A stretch of 64,000 nucleotides of DNA from Tachypleus tridentatus (Eukaryota > Arthropoda > Merostomata > Xiphosura > Limulidae), in the NCBI RefSeq assembly GCF_004210375.1, contig NC_134833.1, forward strand, positions 44,324,782 through 44,388,781. Reading direction: 5' to 3'. The notes under the pieces were generated by a model that was given only the letters and a program-made list of their open reading frames with translations, searched no databases and was not told the origin of the DNA. Positions 45,696 to 58,679 of this stretch are shown here, one piece after another (position 1 is the first letter of the stretch; each line of letters begins with the position of its first letter). A program made the position numbers and the translations under genes.

Positions 45696-46083
45696 TCCAG
45701 CACTCTTTACCATGCTTCTTATGTTTTCTTTTTCTTGGTTATTCTCTCCTTCCCAAGACATATGATTTTTAACCATAAAACTACTTCTATGGTAGAAAGG
45801 ACTCTTTTTTTTTTTATTACTGAGTTGAATTATTCCAGGCATTAAAAGATTTTTTTTTCCTATTAAAAGGTTACCAGTCTTAACATGTTCTATCAGAAAT
45901 GAAATGTGATGGTAGTGTTTTTAAAAAAATGTGATAACAGCTAGTGAAGGTTAAAAATGTAAAGCTGATAATTCATATTTCTTTTCACACAAGTTTGTAA
46001 TATAATCTCTTGCTGTCTAGTCCACAGTATTATTTCTGATTACAGCACATTTTGTATTTATTTATTTTGATATTGTGTTGCAG

Positions 46084-46156
46084 AAAACAGCGAGTTACTC
46101 ACTTGCTAATTTTCATTTTGGTGGGCTTATCTGTCTTCTTCACCAGATTGTTAAAG
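46084..46156 (+). pseudogene. SLC4 exon: late membrane helix (copy B)
   Basis: Same 73 bp as copy A (KQRVTHLLIFILVGLSVFF and five further residues), with acceptor TGTTGCAG and donor GTTGGT. It is followed 637 bp later by the next exon in the correct phase, which is the arrangement expected of the original gene. Confidence 0.88.
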
Positions 46157-46225
46157 GTTGGTCATGTGTAATCACTTTATTCTTACATTTGCTTAGAGCA
46201 GAATTATATACATTATATCGCAAAT

Positions 46226-46948
46226 TAATACATGACAATTGTGTTTGAGCTTGAGGTACATACAATGTTTATTCTGCATAACTTTTTGATGGTTACTGTA
46301 ACTGAGGTTGAAAAGCTTTTAAACTTTGTTACATATATATTAATTTTTTTACCTAAGTTGTTACCAATAACAAATTAATTTATGTGATACCAAAAGTTTT
46401 ATATCAGTTTTAATGAAATTTAAGTTTAATATTTCTGTAAACTGTTAATTATTTTGGATGTACCAGTTAAAACCTTTTGGAAATATGTTTAATTATGTTT
46501 TATACTGCAAATTTTTATGTTAGTAGAACAGTTTTATTCAAAATGTGAACAGAATATTAAAACTGTAGTTTACTCGTGTGCAAGCAGAATACATTGTGAT
46601 TTATTTCTTGCTGGTCATATTTGTGTAAACAGCAAAACTAAACTTATTTATGTACAGTGTATATAGTTTTTAATATTTTGATCATTCATTGTACCATGTA
46701 ACAAAGAAAAACAGTTTATAATATGTAGTTTTTCAAATATCCTGTCTAGTCTATTCTAGTGGAATATGTGAAGCAAAACTTTTTTTTTATTAGTTCATTC
46801 CTATGGCAGTGCAGTTTGGTGTGCTTCTGTACATGGGTTTTTCTGCATTAAAAGGACTACAGGTTTGTCATTTGGTTATATAATTACTTGTTGTGCTATT
46901 AATAATATTAACTGTTCTATTGTGCAACCCCACTAAAGTCCAAAAATA
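46226..46948. other. Segment present only in copy B (~723 bp), contains an SLC4 exon
   Basis: Copy A passes directly from TATTGCAAAT (25,560) to AGAAGGTGC (25,561). In copy B the same two flanks are separated by this segment. Because it contains a conserved exon in the correct place and phase, the simplest reading is a deletion in copy A, not an insertion in B. No inverted or long direct repeats border it. Outside the exon it is AT-rich intron-like sequence. Confidence 0.9.
46794..46862 (+). pseudogene. SLC4 exon: FIPM...LYMG segment, only in copy B
   Basis: Acceptor TTTTTTTTATTAG ends at 46,793 and donor GTTTGT starts at 46,863. The 69 bp (23 codons, phase 0 at both ends) read FIPMAVQFGVLLYMGFSALK and three more residues, without a stop. 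It matches the SLC4 signature 'FIPMPVLYGVFLYMGVxSLxGxQ'. Upstream it joins the exon ending at 46,156, and downstream the LFDHILF exon at 47,564. It is one of the best-preserved exons in the window and has no counterpart in copy A. Confidence 0.9.
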
Positions 46949-47563
46949 AGAAGGTGCTTTTTCTTAAAATAAAGTTCAAGACATATTTTAATTCATTGAT
47001 TTATTATAATTAAGACTGGGAAAATACAACAACATAATATCCTGTTTGGAACAGAGAACTTGCACATAAACTATATATCCTAGAACCTGCATTTTAGTTG
47101 TGACTACCTGTGTACAGTTCGAAGTAGAGATGTGCTTATTTCAATCTTAAGTCCATATTAAACCTGTTTAACATATTGTAGTGCAAGCTATTGCACTACC
47201 AATGTGGTTAAGTTAGTCTTCATTGTTTGTTTTTGGGTAAATTTTGTATATGATTTTGATAATACTTAATACAATTAAAACATTACCTAAAGAAATTTGT
47301 AAAGGATATTGTAGAAGTAATTAATAACATCAACTAAGAATAATAAATTGAATTCATGTGAAAAATAATATTTGATAAAAATATTTGTAGAAATAAAGTA
47401 ATTGTTTCTCACTCGTTGTAATGTTTTCGTAAGTGCTGTTTTTAGTGGTTAAGCATTCTTGTGCATCAGACTTATATGCAAACTAAATTAAATTTTAAAG
47501 TTTTTTACCATTGTCAAGCAAACAGAGAACTGATGAGTAATATATTTTCTTTTTTTTATGTAG

Positions 47564-47693
47564 TTATTTGATCATATCCTGTTCTGTAGAAATCATTCAA
47601 GTTCATTTGTTCACAGCAATTCAACTGGTATGTCTGGTGGCATTGTGGGTAATCAAATCATAAAAACCAATTTCCATTGCTTTTCCTCTTGTG
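47564..47693 (+). pseudogene. SLC4 exon: penultimate helices, deleted and stopped (copy B)
   Basis: Same 130 bp and same damage as 26,178-26,307. It reads QVHLFTAIQLVCLVALWVIK where copy A has RAHLF. The family consensus is 'KVHLF', so copy B keeps the ancestral valine. Confidence 0.85.
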
Positions 47694-47790
47694 GTGAGAT
47701 TAATCATTTTTAATTTTTCTTAACATTTTTATAATATTAACTGTTTATGTCTTAACAGATCTAAATTTATTTTTTTGTTTTCATTACTAG

Positions 47791-47931
47791 TTGGTGGTAT
47801 TGATTTTCATCAGAAAATTGTTGGATTTTATCTTCACTCAGTGAGAATTACAAATACTTGATGTATGCCAGGGTCTGCCAGAAAAAACTTGAAGAAGATA
47901 AGAGGAAGCTAGAAAATGAAGAAAAGCATGG
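47791..47931 (+). pseudogene. SLC4 exon: last helix and charged tail (copy B)
   Basis: Same as 26,405-26,545 with the shared TGA at 47,842-47,844. The second stop of copy A is here TGC (47,866-47,868). The frame then still ends at a TGA after the A-run because of the same one-base shift. Confidence 0.85.
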
Positions 47932-48075
47932 ATGTGATAAATGTTCTGTTTGTGATGGAAAATGTATTAAATTAAGTATACATTTTCATTACACTACTGA
48001 TTCTGTTATTTCTGCATAAGAAAGCCACAGAAACTTGATGTGATATTGATATGAAGAAAGCATACTTATTGCCTA

Positions 48076-49636
48076 ATTTAACTGAGGCTCATATCCAGTT
48101 GTAAGATAACTGGATTATTAACTCTTGCTTTTTCTTTGGTTTTTACAAATGAAGATTTGAGCAGCATTTCCCTTTTTCAACAGTTGGTAGAAAGAAACAA
48201 GATCAAACAAGATGAGCGTGTTAATTCTCAGCATGTTAAGAAATATTAAGAAAGTTTAAAAAATGTTAAGGATCCTGGGCCAGGTAATATTTCCCAAGCA
48301 TTTTGAAGGAGGTTAAAGACATGATAAATGAGTCACTTGCTACTATTTTTTGTCCGTTTTTGAATATTAAGCAGGTATCAGAGTGTTAAAAGTTAACTAA
48401 TGTAACTTCTTCTTTCAAGAGAGGCGATCACATTTGTTGCAGTAATTATAGACCCATTAGTCCTACATCATTTGTGGAAAAAAATTGTAAAGTCTGATAA
48501 AAGATGCTTTGCAAAGTCATTTAATAAATTTTAGAAATTTATTAGACAGTCAGAATTGTTTCTGTAAAGGAAAAACAAACAAACCTGCCTTACAAATCGT
48601 TTGACATTAATTGAAAACGTTACTGCTCATGTAGATGAGGGTAAGAGTATAGATTTGCTGTATCTGGATTTTCAGAAAGCATTTGACAAGGTACCACATA
48701 AAATACTTGTAAAGAAAATTATCTCTATAGATGTTGGGAGATGTGTTAGTAAATTGGAAAAAACAGTTGACTGGATGGAAGAAAGTTAGAGAGGGTTGTT
48801 ATAAATGTACCTCAGTCAAAGTGGGTTAATGTTGTGAGTGGTGTGCTCCTTTTGATTTACATCAATGACATGAGTGAAGGAATGTTCAATAAATTACTTA
48901 CATTTGCAGATAATATTAAGATCTTGTGTCTTGCTGCCTGTGAAGAGAAAGCTGCTAATGTAAAAAAGTATTCAGATCATTTATTGAGTTGGACAAGTAA
49001 TTGGTATATGAGTTTTAATTATAATAAATACAAAAAAAGGCATGTGGATTATCATAATTACAACTATAATTTGGATGGAAATAACCTTAACAGTGTTATA
49101 AAAAAAAAAAGGAATCTTGGTGTAATAGCTGATCAGTCTCTAAAGCTATCAAAGCAGTGTGCTGTTGTTAGTGATAGATCAAATAGCATTTTAGGTTGTA
49201 TCTTCAGAAATATTGAATATAAGTGTAAAGAGTATATAATTTTATTGTATAGGTCACTGGTTAGGCTATATTTGGAATATTCTATTAAATCTAGAGCTCC
49301 TTACCAGAGAAAAGGCATTGAATTTTTGGAAATGGTTCAGAGAAGGGTTACAAGAATGGTACCTGGGATGAAGGGGTTGTTAGATAAGGAGACTGAAATC
49401 TCTCAAATTGTTTTCTTTTGAAAAAAAGAAGAGTTTGGAAGATACCTGACTGCGATGTTTTAGATTGTAAATAGAACTGATGATGTTGATGTATCATCCT
49501 TTTTTTCATATTTAACAGTGATAGTAGTGAGACTAGAGCACATAAACATAAATTTTGGTGTTAAATGAGTCATCTTTAGCTCAGAAAGTTTTGCTATTTT
49601 TCTTGATTATTTTGATTGATAGATACTAAATAATTT
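48076..49636 (+). mobile_element. CR1/Jockey-type LINE, 5'-truncated (copy B)
   Basis: Counterpart of 26,690-28,250. The region 48,834-49,421 is open for 195 codons because A-run lengths differ from copy A. It contains YINDMSEG, FADNIKI (the same Asn), LGVIADQSLKLSKQC and LYRSLVRLYLEYS. The block with IDLLYLDFQKAFDKVPHK is at 48,601-48,789. Same integration site in the last SLC4 intron, so the insertion precedes the duplication. Confidence 0.85.
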
Positions 49637-49834
49637 AATCACAGGTTCATTATGGTTGTAGCTAGTGAGTTAGATCTTTTAAGTCAATGTCCTTTGGAGC
49701 TTTGGAAAGTATTTTGATATTAACAAAATTTAATCTATTTTAGTTTTTTGTTTTGCTTTAAATATTAGTGAGCTCAAATGTGATGAATGTTTCATCATAA
49801 GAGTACTAACTTTAGTGTTCTCAATCTTTAACAG

Positions 49835-50085
49835 GTAGGAGTAATACCTCCTAAAGCCAACTCAGAAAATGTTGCTATTCCTCTAGCAAATGTCAACATA
49901 CTTAAGATACCTTTACTAAATTCAAAGAAGAAAATGAGCAGCTGAACTCAGACCAATCTAATATTAACATCTCAGGATAGCTAAACAAAACAGAGTTATG
50001 GCAGAGTTTGAAACAGAAAGAGCACAGCACCCCCAAAATTCAGCAAAAAGATACTCCTTTAAATTTGACGATTCCAAGCAGATAA
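49835..50085 (+). pseudogene. SLC4 terminal exon (copy B), frameshifted
   Basis: 251 bp versus 252 in copy A: one T is missing after ATACC, which shifts the frame behind ANVNILKIP. The TAG (49,978-49,980) and final TAA (50,083-50,085) positions correspond to those of copy A. Confidence 0.75.
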
Positions 50086-53000
50086 TTAAAGACCTAGTCA
50101 TGCGTTACAGTGTGATGAAGGCGTTTCAGTCTTCTGTATTATTTGTTAAAATTCCTCAGGTTTTATATATTCTATTCATATTATCAAAAGTATAGCATTG
50201 AAAACATTCACTATCATTTGCATGGTATGCTGATCTAATATCTGTTAAAAACTAAATTGGTAGTGGAAATCAATAACAGTGGAATTTCATTAGGTTTATG
50301 TTATTTTCATCTTGCGTAAGATTCTGCTAAGAAACTCAAGGTCACACAAGCTCATAATTAAACTGCTTCTTTTCAAATTGTGTTTGGCATGAGTTTTATT
50401 GGTATCTTGGCCTTCAGTGCATTAAAAGATGCCCATTTTGTAACTCTAATTGTAAAATGTTTAAACAAGTGCATTTCTAGTGATCATGTTTCACTTTCAA
50501 CCTTGACCTCTCCACTTCCTTTGCTTCCAGTGTCTGTGATGGTATTAAATCTTTTTTTATTGGATTCACATACAGAATTCCTATTTCTGATATCTAAACA
50601 CAGAAATAAATTAAAACTTTAAGCATCTCATATTTACAGCATATTTATGTATAGATTTATTATATTTAGTTGTTTAAAAATGATTTTAACGAGAATGGAT
50701 TTTGACTTCCATAAGATTTTTTTTCACATGAAAGAACTTGATTTATGTTTTCCTTCCTTTCATTTTTCTGCATGTTCTTCACACCTATAACTGGATTTTG
50801 AAAATATACGTTAATTTGGTTTTACACAGTTTTGTGTGTGTGAAAGTTGGTAGAATAATATAGCCAAAGAATGTATAGTTACAAGGTTTGATTCCAAAAC
50901 ATCTTAGTCAACAAAAGTGTAGTTACAAGGAAGTTTAATTTTGAAACACCTTATTTAGACAGAAGGAAATATGGTTGTAGTTTTTTTTGCACTTTTATGG
51001 GTTGTTATATTTTATGATAATTCATGTTACTTAAAAGTTATTGTTGTCTTTTGTAAAATGCACTCATCTTTTCTTTATATAGATTGAAAACAAGGCAATT
51101 AAAATGGTTCAATAAATGATGATGAATGAAAGCGACTTTCAAACATGTCTGAATATGAAGAGGAGGATGACTCTGGAATAAGAATCAGAGTACAATAAAC
51201 AAAGTAACTTTCAAGAGTCCATCAAAACAAGATTTTCCAGATGACACCACTGTGGAAGAACAGATAGTGAGACTAGTGTCTGACTGCACTGACCTCTAGT
51301 CCTAAATCTAATAGTCTGAACTGATGCTGGGTGTGTAAGTGTCTGAGAAATGAGATGTCAGCTTGATTCATTACCAGTGTCGCTCAAACCATTCTTATGA
51401 TTGATTCACACTGTTGCTTTAGAGGTTTAGCTCAACAAGTTATTCTGACTTGCACAGACTCCAGTACCACTTAGAAAGAGCAGTTTTACCAACATCGAAT
51501 CAACTGATACCCCTCGGAACCTCACCCTTATGTTTGTATGATGGGCTAAAATAATGTGAAAATTATTGCATTGAATAATTTGTTGTGACTTTTCTTTAAG
51601 CCAAAGGTCACCCACTGTGTGTTGAGCTTCCTAATGATAGTCATTTTCACTTTTCACTTGACTGTTTGAAATCTAATTGTAAGAATTAGTTTGGTTTATT
51701 ATGAACATTTCAGGTGTTACGTTTAAAAAAAAAAAAAACATTTAGATTAAACTCTCATAATTAGGAGAAATTTAAAATTTAACTTAACCTGAAGTGTCAC
51801 CATAGTTAAAATAGATTATTCTAACACAGTCTTAACTCTTATCAGTACAAATATTTTTTCTTCTTTAAACCATTTGTATATCTTACAAACCAGATAGTTA
51901 TAAGTTATCATGTTCTCTTTTCCAAAATGTCCCTTACCTAGATCATCAACAATAGACATTATTACACTCCTTTTGTCACAAGAAGTAATAGTTTTAATTG
52001 TAGCGGTAAGAGACATCCTTATCTACGCTTTATCATTAATCAATAGAAGAAATTGTCAGATCCCTTAGTGTCTTGTAGTTGAGGCTTTATGAAGATATAT
52101 TATTATTTACTCTACATCATTAAAGTGTCGTGTAATTTCAACTAAAGCAACAGGAGCATTGTTATTCAGCTTATCTCATTAGGTGGAAACATTATTCACC
52201 CTTTGTTGTTAGAAGGTACTGTAATTTAAACATTGTTAATAGCAGACGTTGTTTACCCTTTGTTGTTAGACTGTATTGTAGTTTAAACTTTACAATAGCA
52301 GACATTGTAATTCACCCTTTGTTGTTAGAGGGTACTGAAGTTCAAACTTTCCCAAAAACAGACATTATTATTCACCCTTTGTTGTAAGAGGGTACTGTAG
52401 ATTAAACTTTATTAATAGCAGTTATTGGTATTCACGCTTTGTTAGTTGTTTGTTTGTATTTTCATTTCTTCAGGAGAAAGACTTTGTGATAATCCATTAT
52501 ATATAACTATTAATTACAAGAATATAATAAAACTTCTAAAATAACTTTCAATTCTTATCTGGCCCAATACAATTTTAACACTGTACTAGTTATGTGTACT
52601 TGAAGTCGTAACACATTACAAAGTTTTATTGTTGTTTTTGAAAATTTATGATGGGGCAATTTTAGGTATATTAATCCTTTTCAGTGTAACACATCAATAA
52701 AGTAATATAGTCTATTCAAAGTTGACCCAAGAACATTATGTTTACAATGGCATGTTGAATGGCTTACAAGCTTGGCTAAACTTCCTATTTAGTTGAACAA
52801 ATTTTAGTATTTCTTAATTTTAAAGATAGGTTTGCCATATATCTTTATATTATTTTGTCCCTTACGCATGTTTATGTATAACTGAGTTGGTCCTATTGAA
52901 CAGATATGTCAAAACATCTTTCTTTATTAGTGTTTAAAACATTGAATTGCAGTGTTGTTGTTGTTTTTTTTAGTTGTTATAGTCTTTTTGTAGCTCCCAC

Positions 53001-56000
53001 CCCTTGTTAAAAGTTTGTATTTTCTTCCATAAATTAACTGTTCCACCATATTGTGAGTTTTAATAATCTTTTAAACATTGTATTAAAAACTGTTTAGTTT
53101 TTATCATCATCAACCTACTCAATATCAGTGGAAAGTTTTCTACAAAAGTTTGTATTTATTGATTTATTGATGTAGTAGCTAACTTAACCACACCAAGAAA
53201 TCTGAGAAGACAAATTAATATTCCAGTAACTTACGACTGTGTGATACAGTTTCACCTGAAAATTTACTATCAGTTTGCAGTAAACTTTTGAACAGTGTTG
53301 CTGATGATTCTTTGTAGTGCAAAAGCATTACTAAAGTTAACCCATATAAACTTAAGGAAACCACTGATGTGAAAAGGTAGATAAAGTTTAATTTTTTTCT
53401 CATTTCAAACAGGTGACTGTTTTAAAGTAAATCTGATGAGAAAAAGATAATTTTCCTCTTATATGAAACAGAACTGTATAAACACAGACAAGATGATAGG
53501 GGAAGTGTATATTCTTCACAATTGAAGCAAGTGACTATCTATGGTATATGAGAGTAGACTTACTTTTGTAGTTTTCCTGTTTGAAGCACATGGTTATGTA
53601 TGAAAACAAATGAAGGAAGGAAAAAAATGGTAGATTATACTTGTAAGGTATAGAGAGTTAGAATATGGGTATTCTAACACTGATTTCTTCACCACCTGAA
53701 TGAACATGTACTTGACTCCTGATAGCAAAGTGGGGTGTTTTAAAATTTATCTAGAAATTTTACACCTCTTGCAATAAAGTTGTGGGATCCCTTACTTGTT
53801 GTAAAGATAGCTAATTAACTAAAACATTTTCAGTAAGAACAGTGCTGTTTACTTGGCTTCAGTCCAACTGAAATCATGACGTATCACTCGTCTACAGTTG
53901 TTAATTTCAAAATATGTGAGTGATGTAAGTAGGTATCTACCAGCTGACTGCTGCACACATTCAAAATGGTAGCAGTGTTAAATGAAAGTGTAGTGATGTT
54001 TACAGACTTTTACACAGCACTTTTACAATAAATTTTAGCACAGAGAAATGTGTCATCATTGCAATTGTTTTTTCAAATCAAATTAATTAATTCTGAACAT
54101 TATATAAAATATAAAGTTAAAAGAGTTGCCATTGAAGACTGGGAATGTATAACACTCTTAATTCAATGTTTTATAAAACTGTTGATTTGACTGCTTTTAT
54201 CAAAGGAGTGTCCAAACTTAGAATGTAAATTAACAAAATAAATTATATGTCACATTAGTAAAACATTTTGGTTTAAGGATTTTGATAACAGAAAGCAACA
54301 GATGTGCTAAAAACAGGTGTACGATTAGATTGTAAATCTAAGTGAATATTACTAGGTAACAATGATAACTTTAAAATAATTCAATTTAATCCATGTCAAA
54401 TATGTTTAGTCATTATAAGTGATATATTTTGAACATAATACTTAACTCACTACAAATTACTGGATATGTGTTCAGTTCTGATCTATGCAGGTAACATAAT
54501 TTTATCGGAAGTTAATTATTATGTTACAGTATTACTTTACAAGTTACTAATAAATAGAAAATAGGGGTAGTTATGAAACTATTCATACTGCTTTATTTAA
54601 TGCTTTGAACATAAACAAGTTGAGAAACAAAACTTGTGTTCATGTCTGTTCATGCTCATATATACAAGTAAAAACATTTTTGAACTTTGCTATTTAACTA
54701 AAGCTGCCAGTTTTATTCACTTTGTGTGTGTAATGCTACCAAAACATAATCTACAAATTAAGTTATGCCATTTCACTATAATTATATAAATGATATTGAA
54801 AGAAAGCTTTACAAAGCTGTTTATATATTTAAAAAAAAAAAATCTCAAGTTTGCATTTTACTCAAACTTTACATTTTTAATGTAAGGTATATAAAAATAT
54901 TTGGAACAGAATTAACATAATTTGTTTATTACTTTCACAGTGCAATTGCTCTCTTTCTTTAAACAGATTCAAAATTGCTGCTGTAGTATTTTAATTTTTC
55001 TTGTTAATATAACCTCATGAGATGTTTATTGCATATAAATATAGCCTTGCAAGATTTTGGTGTTTTTTTTTACTTCACCATCATTGGACATGATAATGAT
55101 AATTACACAAAACAGAAAATACAAGATCAAAATAATGTTCAATCTGCATAAAACAAGAACAATAATGAAATTAACCAACAATGTTATTGATTTTTTCACA
55201 TGTTATAGTTTCAAAAGTAGGGAAACTATTTATGAGAACAGGTACAAGTTTCAAGTACTGGTGTGATCATTCTCAAATACAAAAGTTCAAGTAGTAAAGA
55301 TGGTTTTAATATACTTGTAAACTCATAGTATTGATTACCTAAGAGTGGCGGCAATGGAGAAAAGGAAATAAAATTAAAAATGTGAACTTTGTTAGACAAA
55401 CATTTTACTCATAGAGTTGTTTGTTACATTATTTTATCAAAACTATTGCTATAAAACAGAATAAATATACAGGAAGGTAAAATCATACACTATTACTGAA
55501 AATGCTGAACTAACTATATTCCTGCAAGTCACAATCTGATATAATGTATTAACTCACTAAGATTCATGAATTGCCAACTTCTTTGTATGTTATCTCAGAT
55601 TATTAACACTTAATGAAGTAACTGCCCTGGACATTTTGTCGTTAGTTAACTATTAATCGTCATACCACCAACAGCTAGGAAATGGTGAGTATCAAGGACT
55701 CCCATGTTCCACTAGAAGAATTCATGGAATGAAAGCAAGGTGGGAAGTCTAGAGGAGTATATTGCTCCTAGAAACCATGTTTTTAAACCCATGGACAGGA
55801 ATACCCTGCCTGCTTCATTCATGACTGGGTGCAGTTTGGATTTGGCCTTGTTTAGGAAATTGAACACTGCAAAGATATCTTAAGCAATGTGGAACATTGC
55901 TAGGCTGGGATGGCCCTACACTTTACAGGTTTTAGTTAAATATATCCTGGCAAGAAACTCCACTGAACAAAACCTTATTAGTTTAATTTAAGGCTTTTTT

Positions 56001-56584
56001 AAAGGAGGACATTAATAAAAGAAAAAAGATTTATCTACTCAGAGATGGTATGATAATGGGAAGAATAGTGAATAGTTGGCAGTCTGAAGTTTGATGAGGA
56101 AGAAATGGCAGGATGAAGGAGATGGTGTGCAACAAAAGTGGAAAGGGCTGTCCACATACCAGTAATACAGTCTCCTCCAACAAACAATGCAAGTGCATAG
56201 CCAATGTATAAGTTTGGTGATGTAATGGGAAGGCATCTGGAAATGTTAACAGGAAGTTCTATCCAATGAAGAATACATTACATGGCTAAACAGGCAAAAG
56301 ATTCCAAAGATGGAAGAGATGAGATTGGGTATCACAAAAGGAAGAAGTGAGAGTCAAATTGCAATGGACCACTTGAAAAGGACAGGAAACATTTGGGACC
56401 TAAATGAGAATAAAGGTGAGAAATGTAAGAAAGAGTAAAAGGAGTGAAACTACCATCACTCTCATGCACTCAAGATGTTTTATGGAGAAAAGCATGACTC
56501 AGACAAAAAAGCATACAGGAATGATGGAATAGAATGCAAGAATCCATAGCATGTACATCAGAATGCTGAAATTGGCAAAAAGGG
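50086..56584. other. 3' flank of the SLC4 pseudogene (copy B), no gene recognised
   Basis: Counterpart of 28,703-35,189. Same order of short, unassigned frames. The array at 52,184-52,446 is listed separately. Confidence 0.5.
52184..52446. repeat. Degenerate tandem repeat, ~58 bp unit (copy B)
   Basis: Counterpart of 30,800-31,062 with the same number and order of units. No unit gain or loss has occurred since the duplication. Confidence 0.75.
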
Positions 56585-56812
56585 TTTAGTTTGTTTGGAA
56601 TTGCATGCAAAGCTGCATGAGAACTACCTGCACTAGTCGTCTTTAACTTAGCAGTGGAAAACTCGGGGTAAGGCAGCTAGGTCATCCACATCACATTATA
56701 ATGCCCCTAAGACTGAAAGGGCAAGCATTCTTGATGGAATGGAAATTTGAAATAATGACCCTCAGAGTGTAAGTCAAGCACCCTAACCACCTGACCATGC
56801 TGGGCTTTGGAA
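56585..56812 (-). mobile_element. Decayed SINE family 1, minus strand (copy B)
   Basis: Counterpart of 35,190-35,402. It ends in a longer A-run (about 56,810) than in copy A. Confidence 0.75.
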
Positions 56813-57013
56813 AAAAAAAATCAAAGGTAGAGGGTTGTTGCATGCAACAACACAATATTGCATAGATATATGTGAGAATAGATGGAAGCCTCAAAGCTAA
56901 CACAGAGCAAAACGTTTTGAGTATAAAGGGCAGCAGTGTTTCTGGAAGCTAGACAGGAGAGGAGGCTGCATATCTTATCAGAAACTTTCTTATCCCCTAT
57001 TTCTTGTTAAAAG

Positions 57014-58085
57014 ATACTCATTTAGGTTTCTGTATTTCATATTTAAAGTTTTTTTTCTGTATAAATTAGTAAGCAAAAAGATAACATGAACTAAATTCCT
57101 TTTTAGTCTAAGAAGGTGAATAATTCCAGTTCACCAAATTATTTTTAGTGCATATACTGTGTTCAACATGCAGTTAAAATACCATATATTGTAACCTTTT
57201 TTGTTCAGTAGTCATATCTTGTCAAAGGCTATTTGCCAAGTTCTTGGTGTTGCTAAACTATCTCATGGAAGATACTAATAACTTTTTTTAGTGATATAAA
57301 TAATATAGCAGTTTAGAAATACCTGAATGTTGTATCTTTTTTTACTTCTGAGATAACTGATGAGGACAGCAAGTACACACTGAAGAACTTTTCTGAACTT
57401 GTATTATATATCTTTAATAATTTTTAAATTCTATAATTTCTTAATCAACAGCTCATCATTATTTTCTTCAACTTTCTTATATTGTTACTACCATGTTGTT
57501 TATATCTCATTCTGTTCTTGTGTATTTTTGTCTCATATAATGTTTCATTTGAAAACATCCTGCAATTGTTTGTCAATAACCAAAAGTCTTGTTGTAGGCT
57601 TTAAATAGAACATTTGGTTGAAATTAATTGCTAAGGAAAGGAAAATAAAAACAATTTTTTTTAACATTCATGCTGCATTAGCGTCTTCTTCATTTTTGTC
57701 CCAAACTTTAGAACTTCCAGATTGATAAATGAAATCAATATTCATAAGAATCTCTGGATAAAGTACAAAATTATTAATTTCATGGAAATTATTGCAGTCA
57801 GTAAGAATTTACAAGAACCCTATTTTTTGTCTCATAATTACTACACTTTTAATTTAAACACATGTATTAGTTTTTAAGATATTGGAAAATGAACAGAGAT
57901 AAATAGCAGTTTATTTGAGTTACACCATTGCTAAGGCTGTAGATGTGCTATATGACTAGTGTCGTTAAGACTGTCTGAAGAAGTCCTTGAAATATCAAGT
58001 AAACCAAGTAACAACAATTAGCTACACATCACGTCTATCAAAAAAGTCAGATCCACTGTTCTTGGCTTTCTTTGGGAAGACCTGG
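57014..58085. other. Single-copy right flank, nothing recognised
   Basis: AT-rich sequence after the end of the duplicated unit. The frame at 57,399-57,608 is a low-complexity hydrophobic run and is not supported. Confidence 0.5.
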
Positions 58086-58089
58086 TACA

Positions 58090-58320
58090 GGTAGGTGGCT
58101 AAGGCACTCATCTTGTAATGTGAGGGTTGTAGGTTGGAAACCTGTCACACCAAACGTACTTGCCCTTTCAGCTGTGGAGGCATTATAATGTGATAATTAA
58201 TTCAACTATTAATTGGTAAAAGAGTTGGCAGTAAGTGGTGATGACCAGCTGCCTTCCCTCTTGTCTTATAGTGCTAAATTGGGGACCCTCATGTAGCTTT
58301 GCATAACATTCAAAATAAAC
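58090..58320 (+). mobile_element. SINE family 1, moderately diverged
   Basis: Head with AGGTGGCTAAGGCACTCATC, a GTAGGTTGGAAACC B-box relic, then TTTCAGCTGTGGAGGCATTA, GTGATGACCAGCTGCCTTCC and a TGTAGCTTTGCATAACATTC tail. The order is as in 2,932-3,198, with a deletion of part of the core near its 3' end. Confidence 0.8.
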
Positions 58321-58679
58321 AAATACCTTAGAAAATCATTTGTAAGTCCTTGGGAGAGACATGGGTTTTGTGCCATATACACTATTCTTATTTTCCAGTT
58401 AGCTATGCATCATGTCCATTAGGAAATTCAGCCCTGCTGTTCAGTTAGGAAATGAGAAGATATAGCACAAATAGAAGTGGAAATGTTACTGTGGTTTAGT
58501 TCAACAAATTTGTCATTTGAAGATGTATTAATGTAACACCAGATTCACTTGTGTAAAATATTACACACACAACTGTATCACACTTTGTACTGATGCAGGA
58601 TAATTTGTTATTATGCTGTCATGAATATTTAGAAACAAGAAACACCATACATGGTTAAAAAATATAGATACAAATTCAA

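Larger units (their letters stand above)
36920..50085 (+). pseudogene. SLC4 bicarbonate transporter pseudogene, 3' half, copy B
   Basis: Same exon remnants in the same order as copy A: 36,920-37,022, 39,267-39,398, 46,084-46,156, 47,564-47,693, 47,791-~47,931 and 49,835-50,085, plus the extra exon 46,794-46,862 that copy A lacks. Shared stops: 39,330 (TAG), the TAA at 47,661-47,663 in the exon at 47,564, 47,842 (TGA) and 49,978 (TAG). Private to B: one T lost in the terminal exon and one A fewer in the first exon. Private to A: the second TGA of the last-helix exon, which here is TGC (47,866-47,868). Copy B therefore keeps slightly more of the ancestral gene but is still clearly non-coding. 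Confidence 0.85.
35606..57013. repeat. Tandem segmental duplication, copy B (~21.4 kb)
   Basis: Second direct copy, same order and orientation as copy A. Corresponding points: 15,835 to 36,458; 22,060 to 42,716; 28,451 to 49,835; 34,909 to about 56,323. The offset grows from ~20.6 kb to ~21.4 kb because of the extra segment at 46,226-46,948. Small insertions also distinguish it (for example ~17 bp near 42,655). The first ~210 bp of the unit are much more diverged from copy A than the interior. Confidence 0.95.

Noticed and set aside
14965-57013. Idea that the duplicated block is a single giant transposon
   Set aside because: There are no terminal repeats or element-specific genes at its borders; it contains host gene exons and unrelated nested elements, so a segmental duplication or assembly artefact explains it better.
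57399-57608. 69-codon plus-strand frame
   Set aside because: Low-complexity residues (F, S, Y, C), no motif and no splice context.
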